In this document: piece after piece, positions 33,097 through 41,750 of the stretch
Numbering within the stretch: the first letter of the stretch is position 1
Layout of the letters: every line of letters starts with the position of its first letter
Origin: an uncultured Christensenellaceae bacterium
GTDB lineage: Bacteria; Bacillota; Clostridia; Christensenellales; Borkfalkiaceae
Direction of reading: 5' to 3'
NCBI GenBank assembly: GCA_910587005.1
Contig: CAJULB010000002.1
Coordinates: 310,001 to 374,000, forward strand
DNA: 64,000 nt
The notes under the pieces: generated by a model
What the model saw: the letters and a program-made list of their open reading frames with translations, nothing else
What the model was told of the DNA's origin: nothing
Databases searched by the model: none
Translations under genes and position numbers: made by a program

Positions 33097-33187
33097 AAAG
33101 TAGTGTGAAAATGCGCCAAATTCTGGAAATTGTTTTCAGTTTTCCGTGCTGAACAATCGGCGCGTTTCAACTTTTAAGGAGTGAAAA

Positions 33188-34177
33188 ATGGCATTAACAG
33201 TAAAGGACAAAATCAATTCGCTTGTGGACGAGCTGGAAAACGTTGGCATTGTTCCCGTAATCAAGCTTGACAACGTTGACGATGCGGAAAAGCTTGCAAA
33301 AGCTCTGCGCGACGGCGGTATCAACTGCGCGGAAGTCACTTTCCGTGCAAAGGGCGCGGACGAGGTTATCAGAAGAATGACCAAGGCTTACCCCGATATG
33401 CTTGTCGGCGCGGGCACGGTCCTCACATGCGAGCAGGTAGACGCGGCTATAAAGGCTGGCGCGAAGTTCTGCGTGGCGCCGGGACTTAACTCTAAAGTCG
33501 TAAAGCATTGCCTTGAAAAGGGCGTGCCGTTTGCGCCGGGGCTGTCCTCCGCAAGCGAAATAGAGCAGGCGCTTGAATTAGGGCTTGATTTTGCAAAGTT
33601 TTTCCCTGCGGAGCAGGCGGGCGGGCTTGCGTACATTAAAGCGGTTTGCGGGCCTTACACGACAATGCGGTTTATGCCCACGGGCGGAGTGACCGCGGAC
33701 AACCTCAACACCTACCTTGCCTATAAAAAAATAGTCTGCTGCGGCGGCAGCTGGATAGTTCCTCCCGCGCTTTTGGCAGTCGGCGACTGGGCGGGCATAA
33801 CCAAACTCTGTCGAGAGGCAATCGATAAAATGCTCGGGTTCGAGATGGTTCACGTCGGGCTTAACTGCGCCAACCCCGAGGAGGCGGAAGCCGTTGCGGA
33901 CGAGTTTGAAAACGCGTTCGGCTTTGCAAAAAAAGTGGGCAACAGCTCGGTTTTCGCGGCATCGTATATGGAAATGATGAAAAAGCCTTTCCGCGGTAAA
34001 ATGGGGCATATTGCCATAGCAACCAACTCGGTCAAGCGCGCCGCTTATCAGCTTAAACTGCGCGGATACGAGGTTGACGAAGCTTCGGTTAAATACAACG
34101 CGGAAGGCGTTATGAACGTTGCGTATTTAAAGCATGAGTTCGGCGGGTTTGCCGTGCATCTTGTTTTAAAGAAGTAA
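33188..34177 (+). CDS. eda: KDPG aldolase fused to a VOC (glyoxalase-like) domain
   Basis: A 329-residue protein. Residues 1-215 are a class-I KDPG/KHG aldolase: Glu49 (CAEVTFR), GAGTVL (74-79) and the Schiff-base Lys137 in AKFFPAE. It splits 2-keto-3-deoxy-6-phosphogluconate into pyruvate and glyceraldehyde-3-phosphate. Residues about 218-329 form an extra VOC-like module (FEMVHVGLNC, GHIAIATNSVKRAAYQLKLR, GFAVHLVLKK). Typical Eda is about 210 residues, so the fusion adds about 115. The VOC part may bind a metal or sugar acid, or stabilise the oligomer; its activity is unknown. First gene of the uronate operon, with an AAGGAG site. Confidence 0.92.
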   Translation: MALTVKDKINSLVDELENVGIVPVIKLDNVDDAEKLAKALRDGGINCAEVTFRAKGADEVIRRMTKAYPDMLVGAGTVLTCEQVDAAIKAGAKFCVAPGLNSKVVKHCLEKGVPFAPGLSSASEIEQALELGLDFAKFFPAEQAGGLAYIKAVCGPYTTMRFMPTGGVTADNLNTYLAYKKIVCCGGSWIVPPALLAVGDWAGITKLCREAIDKMLGFEMVHVGLNCANPEEAEAVADEFENAFGFAKKVGNSSVFAASYMEMMKKPFRGKMGHIAIATNSVKRAAYQLKLRGYEVDEASVKYNAEGVMNVAYLKHEFGGFAVHLVLKK

Positions 34178-34182
34178 AAGCA

Positions 34183-34215
34183 CAAACGCAAATAAACTTC
34201 GCAATACTGCGTTTG
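34183..34215 (+). repeat. Hairpin between eda and kdgK
   Basis: CAAACGCA pairs with TGCGTTTG around a loop containing AAACTTCGCAATACTG, a string shared with the repeat after kduI. A second small hairpin, TTGCCC/GGGCAA, follows at about 34228-34247. These may tune the eda to kdgK mRNA ratio. Confidence 0.6.
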
Positions 34216-34320
34216 TTTAAAACCGATTGCCCACGCAATATAGGGCAAATAACAACGTTTCAGCAATAAAATCAACATAAAAAAACAATTAAATCTTTTA
34301 TATATTTAAGGAGAAAAATT

Positions 34321-35349
34321 ATGAAAATAGTAACCATGGGCGAAATTATGCTTCGTCTTTCCACCCCCAACAATGAAAAGTTCATTCAGGCAGACGAGTT
34401 CGACATCAACTACGGCGGAGGCGAGGCCAACGTAGCCGTTTCCTGCGCGAACTACGGTCACAAAGCCGAATTTGTAACCGCCGTGCCCGATAACGAGCTT
34501 GGCGAGTGCGCTATTGCGGCTTTAAGAAAATACGGCGTTCAGACCGACCACATTGCTAAGTGCGGCGAAAGACTCGGTATTTACTATCTTGAAACGGGCG
34601 CGTCTATGCGTCCTTCAAAGGTTGTTTACGACAGAGCCCATTCTTCCATAACCACCGCAACCAAAAAGGACTTCGATTTCGACGCTATTTTCGAGGGCGC
34701 GGACTGGTTCCACTTTACAGGAATTACCCCCGCAGTATCAGACAGCGCGGCGGTTTTAACCGAAGAAGCGCTTAAAGCGGCTAAAAAGCACGGCGTAACC
34801 GTTTCCGTTGACCTTAATTTCCGCAAAAAGCTTTGGTCGAGTGAAAAGGCTAAGTCGGTTATGACTAAGCTTATGAAGTACGTAGATATATGTATCGGAA
34901 ACGAGGAGGACGCAGACCTTGTGCTCGGCTACAAGCCCGGTAAAACGGACGTAACTCAGGGCGATTTGGAGCTTGCGGGCTACAAGGATATTTTCGAAAG
35001 AATGTGCAAGGACCTGGGCTTTAAATATGCTATATCCTCGTTGCGTGTAAGCCATTCCGCATCGGATAACGGCTGGTCGGCTTGCATTTATAAGGCTGAA
35101 ACGAAGGAATTCTATCATTCCAAAACTTACAGAATTTCCCCTATCGTTGACCGCGTAGGCGGAGGCGACAGCTTTGCAGGCGGCGTTATCACCGGCTTTT
35201 TGGACGGAAAAGATTTCAAGTCCGCTTTGGAATTCGGCGTTGCGGCTTCGGCTTTGAAGCACACAATCCCCGGCGACTTCAACCTTGTTTCGCGCAAGGA
35301 AGTTGAAGCTTTGGCGGGCGGCGACGGCTCTGGCAGAGTACAGAGATAA
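34321..35349 (+). CDS. kdgK: 2-dehydro-3-deoxygluconate kinase (PfkB family)
   Basis: A 342-residue ribokinase-family enzyme. The N-terminal GGGEANVAVSCANYG and the C-terminal signature VDRVGGGDSFAGGVITGF (catalytic Asp in GGGD) identify a PfkB sugar kinase; MGEIMLRLSTP is a typical KdgK opening. It should phosphorylate KDG with ATP to KDPG, the substrate of the aldolase encoded just upstream. Gene context between Eda and KduI makes KDG far more likely than fructose or ribose. An AAGGAG site precedes the ATG; its stop codon directly abuts the start codon of the next gene. Confidence 0.92.
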   Translation: MKIVTMGEIMLRLSTPNNEKFIQADEFDINYGGGEANVAVSCANYGHKAEFVTAVPDNELGECAIAALRKYGVQTDHIAKCGERLGIYYLETGASMRPSKVVYDRAHSSITTATKKDFDFDAIFEGADWFHFTGITPAVSDSAAVLTEEALKAAKKHGVTVSVDLNFRKKLWSSEKAKSVMTKLMKYVDICIGNEEDADLVLGYKPGKTDVTQGDLELAGYKDIFERMCKDLGFKYAISSLRVSHSASDNGWSACIYKAETKEFYHSKTYRISPIVDRVGGGDSFAGGVITGFLDGKDFKSALEFGVAASALKHTIPGDFNLVSRKEVEALAGGDGSGRVQR

Positions 35350-36189
35350 ATGCAAATTGCATTCCGTACCCACGACCTCGGGGTAAAAGGTCTTGAAAAC
35401 GCAATAGAAAAAGCGCGTAACTGCGGCATATCCGCGGTGCAATTAGTCGCCTATAAGTTTATGGACGAAATAAAATACGCGCCCGGACAGCTTAACGCGC
35501 AAAACACAGCCGCAATAGGCACGGCGCTGAAAAACGCAAAAATCGGCGTTCCGCTTATCGGCGCATATTTCAACCCCGTTCATTCCGATAAGGAAAAGGT
35601 TGCAAGATGCAAAGCCGTTTTTAAGGAATATTTACAGTACTGTAAAAACCTCGGCTGCGGTATAGTCGGTTCGGAAACGGGCAGCTTCAACGACGATAAG
35701 TGGACTTATAACCCGCTTAACCGCACGGAGGAGGCTTTGCAAACCGTTATAGAAACGTTCGGCGAGCTTGCCGGATATGCAAAGCAGTACGGCGCGTTCG
35801 TCGGAATGGAGGGCGCGGCGGGGCACGTCTGCTGGAACGTTGCAACGCTTAAACGCGCAGTTGACGCAATCAACACCGACAATATCAGAATTATTTTTGA
35901 CATATACAACTATCTGGACGCTTCCAACTATCAAAGCTATCTTGAAATTCTTGACGAGGGGCTTAAAACTTTCGCGGGCAAAATCGTTGTTTTTCATATC
36001 AAGGACTGCGTATTTGAGGACGGAAAGCTGAAACAGGTTGCGCCGGGTAAGGGTATGTTCGACTTCGATAAAATTCTCGGAAAAATCAAGGCTTACGATA
36101 AAAACGCGGTGTTGGTGCTGGAAGGTACCGCGGGCGAGAATATTGTGCCTTGTATTCAGTTTATTAATAAAAAGTGGAACGAAGTTTAA
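35350..36189 (+). CDS. Xylose-isomerase-like TIM-barrel sugar isomerase/epimerase
   Basis: A 279-residue AP-endonuclease-2/xylose-isomerase-like TIM barrel. FVGMEGAAGHVCW, IIFDIYNYLD and VVFHIKDCVF supply the Glu, Asp and His-x-Lys-Asp metal-site pattern of these epimerases, with VLEGTAG at the last strand. It begins at the base following the kdgK stop codon, so translation is coupled. The substrate is not certain; a keto-sugar or uronate isomerisation feeding KDG, or a side-chain sugar of pectin, would fit. No signal peptide. Confidence 0.85.
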   Translation: MQIAFRTHDLGVKGLENAIEKARNCGISAVQLVAYKFMDEIKYAPGQLNAQNTAAIGTALKNAKIGVPLIGAYFNPVHSDKEKVARCKAVFKEYLQYCKNLGCGIVGSETGSFNDDKWTYNPLNRTEEALQTVIETFGELAGYAKQYGAFVGMEGAAGHVCWNVATLKRAVDAINTDNIRIIFDIYNYLDASNYQSYLEILDEGLKTFAGKIVVFHIKDCVFEDGKLKQVAPGKGMFDFDKILGKIKAYDKNAVLVLEGTAGENIVPCIQFINKKWNEV

Positions 36190-36286
36190 AAACGTTTAAT
36201 ATTTAAAATAATTAGCGGCGCGCGCAAAAATCACACTTTTTGTAAGCGCACCCGATTTGCGCATACTTGCGCCTCGGCGGTGTGAA

Positions 36287-36390
36287 TGCCCGCAATTATA
36301 TATTTTGTTTGCCCCAAAGATTGCGGGCAGAGCGGCAGAGCCGCTGAAAATCGTAAAAATCGCAGGCGCAATATAGCCGAGATTTTTACG
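36287..36390 (+). other. Structured leader of kduI (three stem-loops)
   Basis: Three perfect inverted repeats stand in a row before the kduI start: TGCCCGCAAT/ATTGCGGGCA, AGCGGC/GCCGCT and CGTAAAAATC/GATTTTTACG. The last ends 15 nt before the ATG, close to the AAAAGGAG ribosome site. This could be a regulatory RNA leader or stacked repeat hairpins; no known riboswitch is recognised. Confidence 0.5.
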
Positions 36391-36405
36391 AAAAGGAGAT
36401 TTTTT

Positions 36406-37275
36406 ATGAAATTCGATATTCGTTATTCAAATCACCCCGACGATTCAAAGCGTTACGATACGCAGGAGCTTCGGGAAAAATATTTAATTGAAAAGCTTTT
36501 CGAGGAGGACGAAATTCTCCTCACCTATTCCCATCAGGACAGAATTATCGCGGGCGGCGCAATGCCCGTCAAAAAAACGCTGTCCCTCGGCACTTTTAAG
36601 GAGCTTGCCACCGCGTACTTCCTTGAACGCCGCGAAATGGGCGTTATAAATATAGGCGGCGCGGGAATAATCACGCTTGACGGTAAAAAATACGATATAG
36701 GACATAAAGAGGGCATTTATATCGGAATGGGCACAAAGCAGGTAGAGTTTGCTTCCAAAGACGGTAAAACCCCCGCTAAATTCTATATAAACTCCTGCCC
36801 CGCGCATAAAACTTACCCTACGGTCAAAATTATCAAACCAGTAGAGGGCAAGCCCGCTCCCGCGGACGCAAAATACTGCGTGCAAAGGCATCTCGGCTCG
36901 CTCGAAGGCATTAACAAGCGCACTATTAACCAGTTTATTATCGGCGACGTTTGTGAAAGCTGTCAGCTTGCAATGGGCATGACCGAGCTTGCGGAAGGCA
37001 GTGCATGGAACACTCTGCCCAGCCACACGCACGAAAGAAGAATGGAAGTATATATGTACTTCGAGCTTCCCGAAACCGAGGCGGTTATACACCTTATGGG
37101 CACCCCGCAGGAAACGCGCCATATCATTATGCATAACGAGCAAGCGGTTATTTCGCCCAGCTGGTCTATCCACAGCGGTGTAGGCACGCACAACTACACG
37201 TTTATATGGGGTATGTGCGGAGAGAACCAGACTTACGACGATATGGATAATATTTTGACCAAAGATTTACGTTAA
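36406..37275 (+). CDS. kduI: 5-keto-4-deoxyuronate isomerase
   Basis: A 289-residue KduI. The start chosen is the ATG behind AAAAGGAG; an open frame 40 codons longer runs through the leader hairpins. SHTHERRMEVYMYFEL carries the zinc-binding His and Glu residues of this bicupin family, with HLMGTPQETRHI and WSIHSGVGTHNYTFIWGM as further diagnostic stretches. It converts 5-keto-4-deoxyuronate, the product of unsaturated galacturonide cleavage, to 2,5-diketo-3-deoxygluconate, the substrate of KduD. It links GH105-type hydrolysis downstream to KDG. Confidence 0.95.
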   Translation: MKFDIRYSNHPDDSKRYDTQELREKYLIEKLFEEDEILLTYSHQDRIIAGGAMPVKKTLSLGTFKELATAYFLERREMGVINIGGAGIITLDGKKYDIGHKEGIYIGMGTKQVEFASKDGKTPAKFYINSCPAHKTYPTVKIIKPVEGKPAPADAKYCVQRHLGSLEGINKRTINQFIIGDVCESCQLAMGMTELAEGSAWNTLPSHTHERRMEVYMYFELPETEAVIHLMGTPQETRHIIMHNEQAVISPSWSIHSGVGTHNYTFIWGMCGENQTYDDMDNILTKDLR

Positions 37276-37397
37276 AACGCATATAAACTTCGCAATACTG
37301 TGTCGCGCTCCGCTTTTTTTGCTCGTGTACGTCATTGTACACGTCGCTTCAAAAATGCTTGCGCTCCTTGTCTTGCTTGTTTCTCTGCGTTTTTGAC
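37275..37397. repeat. Intergenic hairpin repeat after kduI
   Basis: About 120 bp opening with AAACGCATAT near the kduI stop codon and containing CGTGTAC/GTACACG arms around GTCATT, then AAAAATGCTTGCGC and a TCTCTGCGTTTTT end. The same layout recurs after uxaB and, in a shorter form, after uxaC. No coding capacity. Confidence 0.75.
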
Positions 37398-37457
37398 GGA
37401 TTTATAAAACCTAAATCAAAAAAATTTAAAAATCTATATGAAAAGAGGAAAAATAAA

Positions 37458-38567
37458 ATGGCAAAACTCCTATTCAAAGACGTAAATAAAGTGTATCCCA
37501 ACGGATACCACGCCGTACACGATTTTAATATGGAAATCGGCGACGGAGAGTTTATCTGCCTTGTAGGCGACTCCGGCTGCGGAAAGTCTACAACCCTGCG
37601 TATGATTGCGGGGCTTGAAGATATTACCTCGGGCGAGTTTTATATCGACGGAAAGCTGGCAAACCAGATGTCCTCGCGCGACAGAGGTATTGCAATGGTT
37701 TTCCAGTCCTACGCGCTTTATCCGCACCTTACGGTTTACGAAAACCTTGCGTTCGGTCTTACGCTTGAAGGTATCGACGCGGACGTAATAGAGGAAAAAG
37801 TTCAGGCGACCGCAAAAATTTTAGGCTTGACGGACTATCTTGAAAGATTTCCCCGCGCGCTCTCGGGCGGTCAGTGTCAGCGTGTAGCGGTAGGCCGTGC
37901 GCTTATAAGAAAGGTTAATATCTTCCTTATGGACGAACCGCTGTCCAACCTCGACGCAAAACAGCGCGTTACAATGCGTTCGGAAATAAAGCAAATTCAC
38001 CGCTCGGTCGGCGCTACGACTATCTACGTCACCCACGACCAGACGGAAGCTATGACCATGTCCGACAGAATAGTCGTTATGAAGTCGGGCGGGTACGTTC
38101 AGCAGATAGGCACCCCGTTCGAGCTGTATTTCTATCCGAAGAACCTTTTCGTTGCCGGCTTTATAGGCGAACCGCCCATGAACTTTATCCGCGGCACGGT
38201 TGAAAACGGTCGTTTGAAGGCAAGCAGGCTGGAAATCGACCTTGCGCCCATAGTTAAGGACGTTACCGCGCTCGAAGGCAAAAAAGCGGTGTTTGCGTTC
38301 AGACCCGAAGCAATCAAGCTTAACTCAACCGAAAAATGCTATAAATTATCTTCCAAAGTGGAGCTTACCGAGCTTTTGGGCGATACCACCAACGTATACG
38401 CAACCATAGGCGAGGAGGAAGACCGCGTTAACATAATCTTAAAGGTTAACCCTCACCACACCCCCGAAATGGGCGCGAAGTTCGACTTTGTAGTTCCCTA
38501 TACTTCGTCGTATGTGTTCGATGCGGAAACCGGGCTTGTTGTTGAAACCGACATTGTAAGACACTGA
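37458..38567 (+). CDS. UgpC/MsmK-type sugar ABC transporter ATPase
   Basis: A 369-residue ATPase with a C-terminal OB-type regulatory domain. Walker A is GDSGCGKST, the signature LSGGQCQRVAVGRAL, Walker B IFLMDEPLSNLD, and the switch His sits in VTHDQTEAM. The longer upstream frame lies in the hairpin repeat, so the ATG of MAKLLFKDVNKVY is used. It lies inside the uronate catabolic genes with no permease beside it, so it may serve several importers, including the fructan one that lacks an ATPase. An AAGAGGAAAAA stretch precedes the start. Confidence 0.93.
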   Translation: MAKLLFKDVNKVYPNGYHAVHDFNMEIGDGEFICLVGDSGCGKSTTLRMIAGLEDITSGEFYIDGKLANQMSSRDRGIAMVFQSYALYPHLTVYENLAFGLTLEGIDADVIEEKVQATAKILGLTDYLERFPRALSGGQCQRVAVGRALIRKVNIFLMDEPLSNLDAKQRVTMRSEIKQIHRSVGATTIYVTHDQTEAMTMSDRIVVMKSGGYVQQIGTPFELYFYPKNLFVAGFIGEPPMNFIRGTVENGRLKASRLEIDLAPIVKDVTALEGKKAVFAFRPEAIKLNSTEKCYKLSSKVELTELLGDTTNVYATIGEEEDRVNIILKVNPHHTPEMGAKFDFVVPYTSSYVFDAETGLVVETDIVRH

Positions 38568-38586
38568 TAAGGAGCGCAAACAGGAT

Positions 38587-40059
38587 ATGGAAGTTATAAG
38601 CAAAAAATTATTTGAAAAACCGGAAAGAAAAGTAAAAATTATGCAGTTCGGCGAGGGCAACTTTCTGCGCGCGTTCGTCGAATGGATAATTCAGGACTTA
38701 AACGATAAGGGCGCAATCGAAGCGGACGTTGTCCTCGTTCAGCCTATGCCCTTCGGCAGAGTTAAGGAGCTTGCCGAGCAGGACGGGCTTTACACTCTGC
38801 GTTTAGAGGGTATCGACAGCGGTAAAAAAGTAAAGAAAAGTCAGGTAATAAACGTTGTAGGCGACTGCATTAACCCCTTTGCCGAATACGAAAAATTCCT
38901 TAAATACGGCGAAAGCGGGGATTTGCAGGTAATTATTTCCAACACTACGGAAGCGGGCATAGCGGTTGATGCTACCGATACCGATTTTTCGCAGTGCCCC
39001 AAATCCTACCCCGGCAAACTGCTTGCTCTTTTAAAAAGACGTTACGATTATTTCAAGGGCGACGAAAGCAAGGGACTTGCGATTATCCCCTGCGAGCTTA
39101 TCGACGACAACGGCGACGAGCTGTACCGCTGTCTGACCGAGCTTGCGCACATAAACAAAATGAACGAAAAGTTTATAAAATGGATGCAGACCGCAAACCA
39201 CTTTACGTCCACGCTTGTTGACCGAATAGTCCCCGGCTATCCCAAAAACGAGATTGAGGATATTCAGAAAGAAACGGGATATATCGACAATAACGTAGTA
39301 AAAGGCGAAATTTTCCACCTTTGGGTTTTGAAGAAGGAACCGTTCGTTCAAAAGGCGTTACCCGCAGATAGTACGGGGTTAAACGTAATTTTTGCGGACG
39401 ATATTCACCCCTACAAACAGCGTAAAGTCAAAATTCTGAACGGCTCGCATACGGCTATGGTGCCTGTTGCGTACCTCTGCGGAATCGACACCGTCGGCGA
39501 GGCGGTTAACGATAAAGTAATCGGCAAATACGTGCGCGATTTCGTGTTTGACGAGGTTAACCCCACAATCAACCTTCCGCAGGACCAGATGACCGCGTTT
39601 GCAAACAGCGTGCTGGAAAGATATCAGAACCCTTATATCCGTCACGAGCTTATGTCTATCGCGCTTAACTCGACCACAAAATTCAAAACGAGAATACTTC
39701 CCACGCTTACGGACTATGTAAAAATAACGGGCAAACTTCCCCAACACGTTCTTTTCTCGTTTGCGGCTTTGGTTGAATTCCACAAGGGCAAGAGGGGCGG
39801 GGAGGATATTAAGCTTGCGGACGCGCCCGAATACCTTGCAAAATGGAAAAAGCTTTGGTCGGAGTTTAACGGCGATTACGATAAGCTTGCAAAGGACGCG
39901 CTCGGCTGGACGGAAGCGTGGGACTGCGATATGAACGCTATTCACCCCGAAATTACCGCAACCGTTGCAAAATACCTTAAAGCAATCGATACTAAGGGTA
40001 TGAATAAGGCCGTAGAGGAATTTGTAAATGGCGGTTGCACGGGCAACTGCAAGAAATAA
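38587..40059 (+). CDS. uxaB: Tagaturonate reductase (altronate oxidoreductase)
   Basis: A 490-residue mannitol-dehydrogenase-family enzyme. The N-terminal QFGEGNFLRAFVEWII is the nucleotide-binding signature of UxaB/UxuB, and KVKILNGSHTAMVPVAYLCG contains the catalytic Lys and conserved Asn/His. Length and the EGNFLRA form favour UxaB over UxuB. It reduces D-tagaturonate to D-altronate with NADH. The C-terminus ends in GGCTGNCKK, an unusual Cys-containing tail. It follows the ATPase gene by 19 nt, and the next gene, UxaA, uses its product. Confidence 0.93.
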   Translation: MEVISKKLFEKPERKVKIMQFGEGNFLRAFVEWIIQDLNDKGAIEADVVLVQPMPFGRVKELAEQDGLYTLRLEGIDSGKKVKKSQVINVVGDCINPFAEYEKFLKYGESGDLQVIISNTTEAGIAVDATDTDFSQCPKSYPGKLLALLKRRYDYFKGDESKGLAIIPCELIDDNGDELYRCLTELAHINKMNEKFIKWMQTANHFTSTLVDRIVPGYPKNEIEDIQKETGYIDNNVVKGEIFHLWVLKKEPFVQKALPADSTGLNVIFADDIHPYKQRKVKILNGSHTAMVPVAYLCGIDTVGEAVNDKVIGKYVRDFVFDEVNPTINLPQDQMTAFANSVLERYQNPYIRHELMSIALNSTTKFKTRILPTLTDYVKITGKLPQHVLFSFAALVEFHKGKRGGEDIKLADAPEYLAKWKKLWSEFNGDYDKLAKDALGWTEAWDCDMNAIHPEITATVAKYLKAIDTKGMNKAVEEFVNGGCTGNCKK

Positions 40060-40180
40060 AACGCATATATGCGGCACTCTGCTGTGTTGCGCTGTGCTTT
40101 TTTTGTTCGTGTACGTCATTGTACACGTCGCTGCAAAAATGCTCGCGCGCCTTGCATAGCACCGCATCTCTGCATTTTTC
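40058..40180. repeat. Intergenic hairpin repeat after uxaB
   Basis: The same element as after kduI: AAACGCATAT opening at the stop codon, CGTGTAC/GTACACG arms around GTCATT, AAAAATGCTCGCGC, and a CATCTCTGCATTTTT end. No ORF. Confidence 0.75.
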
Positions 40181-40206
40181 TTTAAAGTTAAAATTAAGGA
40201 CTTTTT

Positions 40207-41679
40207 ATGAGCAAACAGACAATAATAATAAACCCTCTCGACAACGTTGCCGTAGCCTTATGCGATTTGCAAAAGGGCGGCATATATGAGGGGGTATCGC
40301 TTGTTGAAGATATAACAAAGGGGCACAAGTTCGCCCTGCGCGATATTACAAAAGGCGAAAATATAATAAAATACGGCAGTCCTATTGCGTGCGCTACGGC
40401 GGACATAAAAAAGGGCGCGCATATTCACACGCACAACGTAAAGACGAATTTATCGGAAAACCTTGAATATACCTACAACAAGGTTCCCACCGATTTGAAA
40501 AAGGTAAAGGGGCGCAAGGTCGGCGTATATCCCCGCGCCAACGGCGAAGTCGGCATACGCAACGAGCTTTGGATTATCCCCACGGTCGGCTGTGTAAACG
40601 GTCAGGCAAAACTGATAGTCGATACTTTTAAGGAAAAGTACGGTACGGCGGGTTTTGACGGAATTTTTACCTTCACCCATCCGTACGGCTGTTCCCAGCT
40701 CGGCGACGACCACGAGCGGACAAAGCTGATTTTGCAGAAAATGGTTCGCCACCCCAACGCGGGCGGAGTGCTCGTGCTCGGTTTGGGCTGTGAAAATAAC
40801 CAGATGTCGGCGTTCCGCGAGGGGCTGGGCAAGGTTGACGAAGCAAGGGTTAAATTCCTTGTCGCGCAGGAGGTTGACGACGAGATTGAGGCGGGCGTAG
40901 AGCTGTGCAGACAGATTGCCGAAGTCATAAAGACCGACAAGCGCGTTGAACGCGACATATCCTGCCTTAAAGTGGGCTTAAAGTGCGGCGGAAGCGACGG
41001 GCTTTCGGGCATAACCGCAAACCCGCTTGTTGGGCTTTTCTCCGACTATATCGTTGCGGCGGGCGGAACTACCGTATTGACGGAAGTTCCCGAAATGTTC
41101 GGCGCGGAACAGCTTTTAATGAACCGCGCAAAGGACAAAGCTACGTTTGAAAAGACGGTTAAATTAATAAACGATTTTAAGGACTATTTCCGCAGAAACG
41201 GACAGACCGTATACGAAAACCCTTCCCCCGGCAACAAGGCGGGCGGCATAACAACGCTTGAAGACAAATCGCTCGGCTGTACGCAGAAGTCCGGCTCCGG
41301 TCCCGTAGAGGACGTTGTTTTCGACGACGGTTTTGTAACGCACAAGGGGTTAAACCTTTTAAACGGCCCCGGCAACGATATGTGCGCGGTTACAAATCTT
41401 GCGGCGGCTGGCTGTCATTTGGTGCTTTTTACCACGGGCAGAGGCACGCCCTTCGGCGGTTTTGTGCCTACGCTTAAAATTGCTACAAATTCCGACCTCG
41501 CTAAAAATAAGTCTGGCTGGATAGACTTCAACGCCGGCGCGGTGCTGGAAACGGACTTCGATACCCAGCTTGAAAAGCTTATAGATTTAATCGTGGAAAC
41601 CGCAAACGGCAAACCCGCGAAAAACGAAATTAATCACACCAAAGAAATAGCAATATTCAAAACGGGTGTTACTCTTTAA
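40207..41679 (+). CDS. uxaA: Altronate dehydratase
   Basis: A 490-residue UxaA/GarD-family dehydratase. The N-terminal SAF-like domain (to about 80) with HIHTHNVKTN is followed by the catalytic region: GIRNELWIIPTVGCVN, FTHPYGCSQLGDD and LGLGCENNQM with the conserved Cys residues that hold the metal. It removes water from D-altronate to give KDG, which KdgK then phosphorylates. Its neighbours UxaB and UxaC complete the galacturonate branch. An AAGGA site precedes the ATG. Confidence 0.94.
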   Translation: MSKQTIIINPLDNVAVALCDLQKGGIYEGVSLVEDITKGHKFALRDITKGENIIKYGSPIACATADIKKGAHIHTHNVKTNLSENLEYTYNKVPTDLKKVKGRKVGVYPRANGEVGIRNELWIIPTVGCVNGQAKLIVDTFKEKYGTAGFDGIFTFTHPYGCSQLGDDHERTKLILQKMVRHPNAGGVLVLGLGCENNQMSAFREGLGKVDEARVKFLVAQEVDDEIEAGVELCRQIAEVIKTDKRVERDISCLKVGLKCGGSDGLSGITANPLVGLFSDYIVAAGGTTVLTEVPEMFGAEQLLMNRAKDKATFEKTVKLINDFKDYFRRNGQTVYENPSPGNKAGGITTLEDKSLGCTQKSGSGPVEDVVFDDGFVTHKGLNLLNGPGNDMCAVTNLAAAGCHLVLFTTGRGTPFGGFVPTLKIATNSDLAKNKSGWIDFNAGAVLETDFDTQLEKLIDLIVETANGKPAKNEINHTKEIAIFKTGVTL

Positions 41680-41750
41680 ACCAAACGCCTTGTCTTGCCT
41701 GTTTCTAAGTTAAGGCGGGTAACACTGATTATTATTAGGAGAATTTTATA

